A stretch of DNA of 64,000 nt from Glaciihabitans tibetensis. Its GTDB lineage: Bacteria > Actinomycetota > Actinomycetes > Actinomycetales > Microbacteriaceae. The stretch lies in assembly GCF_003003265.1 (NCBI RefSeq), contig NZ_PVTL01000002.1, positions 1 to 64,000 on the forward strand, given 5' to 3'. Below are positions 63,264 to 64,000 of the stretch, piece by piece (within the stretch, counting starts at the first letter, position 1; each line of letters opens with the position of its first letter). Both the position numbers and the translations under genes were made by a program. The notes beneath the pieces are model-generated. The model searched no databases. It had not been told where the DNA came from and saw nothing but the letters and a program-made list of their open reading frames with translations.

Positions 63264-63761
63264 GTGCAAGACACTTCTGCGAACGGCAGCTCGGTCGTCG
63301 ACAGTTCTGGTGAACCGGCGGGCGTCGGCGCGCGTCCGGATCGCACGCTGATCGCGATCCTGGCCGTGCTCGCGGTGCTGGTCGTGGTGTCGCTCGTGGT
63401 GGTGTTTTCGCGCGGCACTCCGACGATGCACGATGCGTCCACGCCCGAGGGCGTGGTGCAGCGGTACTCCGCCGCGATCATCGCCGCCGACGAGGAGACC
63501 GCCGAACGATACGTCACCGAAGCTGCCGTCGAACGGTGCGAAGAAATCGGGCGGGGCGACACCTCTCATCTCCGGGTCGTGCTGGTGTCGTCCACCGAGC
63601 GCAACGATTCCGCCGACGTGCGGGTTTCGATCGTCACGTCCTACACCGGAGGCCCGTTCGGCAGCAACGAATACGAGTACGAGGACCGCTTCGCCCTCGT
63701 TCGCTCGGGCGACACCTGGCTGATCGACTCTGCCCCCTGGCAACTGGCGCTGTGCGCCTGA
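63264..63761 (+). CDS. Membrane-anchored protein of unknown function
   Basis: 165 residues. Polar N-terminus, one transmembrane helix (TLIAILAVLAVLVVVSLVVVF, about residues 28-48), then an extracytoplasmic domain starting STPEGVVQRYSAAIIAADEETAERYVTEAA, an arrangement seen in NTF2-like/lumazine-binding-related actinobacterial proteins. Ends with TWLIDSAPWQLALCA. Two Cys (in VERCEEIG and the C-terminus) could pair. No enzymatic motif. Confidence 0.7.
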   Translation: MQDTSANGSSVVDSSGEPAGVGARPDRTLIAILAVLAVLVVVSLVVVFSRGTPTMHDASTPEGVVQRYSAAIIAADEETAERYVTEAAVERCEEIGRGDTSHLRVVLVSSTERNDSADVRVSIVTSYTGGPFGSNEYEYEDRFALVRSGDTWLIDSAPWQLALCA

Positions 63762-63804
63762 GCAACCTGGGTGATCTCGTGGCAGACCAGCGAAGGAATT
63801 CACC

Positions 63805-64000
63805 GTGATCGCCGAACGTCCGTCCGCCGTGACCGCGGCGCAGCCGACGGTGCGCCGCCTGATTGTGTACACGATCCTCTTCGCGCTCGTAATGATCGCC
63901 GCCATTGGCCTGTCCGGGCTGGTCGGGCGGCTGCTGGACACCGGTGTGGTTCTCGTGGAGGGGGATGTCGCGGGCCTCGCCCAATCGCTCGCCTTCACCC
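63805..64000 (+). CDS. Membrane protein, N-terminal part only, possibly DUF5671
   Basis: Starts at the GTG at 63805 with GAAGGA upstream and runs off the window. The visible 65 residues include one strong helix (RRLIVYTILFALVMIAAIGLSG) and the start of a second after VEGDVAGLAQSLAFT. The pattern is reminiscent of DUF5671 membrane domains. Function unknown. Confidence 0.6.
   Translation, partial: MIAERPSAVTAAQPTVRRLIVYTILFALVMIAAIGLSGLVGRLLDTGVVLVEGDVAGLAQSLAFT

Overview
The window is high-GC actinobacterial DNA. Gene content and order (fumC, beta-carbonic anhydrase, DUF4245, xseB, xseA, ispH, DUF6264, then fbaA, glpX, rmuC, ychF) fit the family Microbacteriaceae; this placement is inference from gene content and I did not identify a species. 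No rRNA, intact tRNA or CRISPR array was seen. Many genes appear to be transcribed without a leader: a TANNNT-like -10 box lies exactly six bases before an ATG or GTG, and no Shine-Dalgarno sequence is present.

Region 1 (1-16 kb) is core chromosome. It holds two coupled secreted or anchored proteins at the left edge, fumarase, carbonic anhydrase, the exonuclease VII genes divergent from ispH, a pair of membrane histidine-kinase-like proteins without a response regulator, the gluconeogenic enzymes FbaA and GlpX facing each other, a VOC protein, RmuC, a DnaQ-like exonuclease and the ATPase YchF.

Region 2 (16-27.8 kb) is accessory DNA directly behind ychF. The last ~30 bases of ychF (encoding the C-terminus GDVVEFRFNN-stop) recur at least five more times, in the same orientation, at 17.2, 18.05, 23.69, 26.3 and 27.7 kb. 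Between the copies sit small units: an orphan ORF plus a wrecked NYN/OST-HTH gene, a two-gene unit of unknown function, a three-repeat CWB2 surface protein plus a decayed IS21 remnant that truncates a vapC, an epimerase/SDR/AraC group, and an orphan gene plus an intact vapBC. I read this as repeated site-specific integration at the 3' end of ychF, giving a cassette-like array. No recombinase gene is present.

Region 3 (27.8-38.6 kb) carries an SDR, a CPBP protease-like membrane protein, an alpha/beta hydrolase, a cryptochrome/photolyase-family protein that has lost all cysteines needed for the family's 4Fe-4S cluster, an SQR-like flavoprotein, an APC permease, a DUF6194 protein, two paralogous membrane proteins with HExxH motifs, a bacterial PH-domain protein and a GNAT enzyme.

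Region 4 (38.6-46 kb) is a sugar locus: an RbsA/RbsC-type ABC transporter diverges from a binding protein, a Gfo/Idh/MocA dehydrogenase, a TIM-barrel isomerase and a ROK regulator.

Region 5 (46-64 kb) holds a compact A-T-TE NRPS-like synthetase coupled to a chorismate-lyase-like gene, a secreted amidase with a LAXTG-type sorting tail, an ABC-2 exporter with a LolA/RseB-like exported protein, an HhH-GPD DNA repair protein, a luciferase-like oxidoreductase, a DoxX protein, and a tight three-gene operon: a GCS2-ATP-grasp fusion ligase, an asparagine-synthetase-like amidotransferase and an S9 peptidase. That operon probably makes and recycles a small peptide. The window ends inside a membrane-protein gene.
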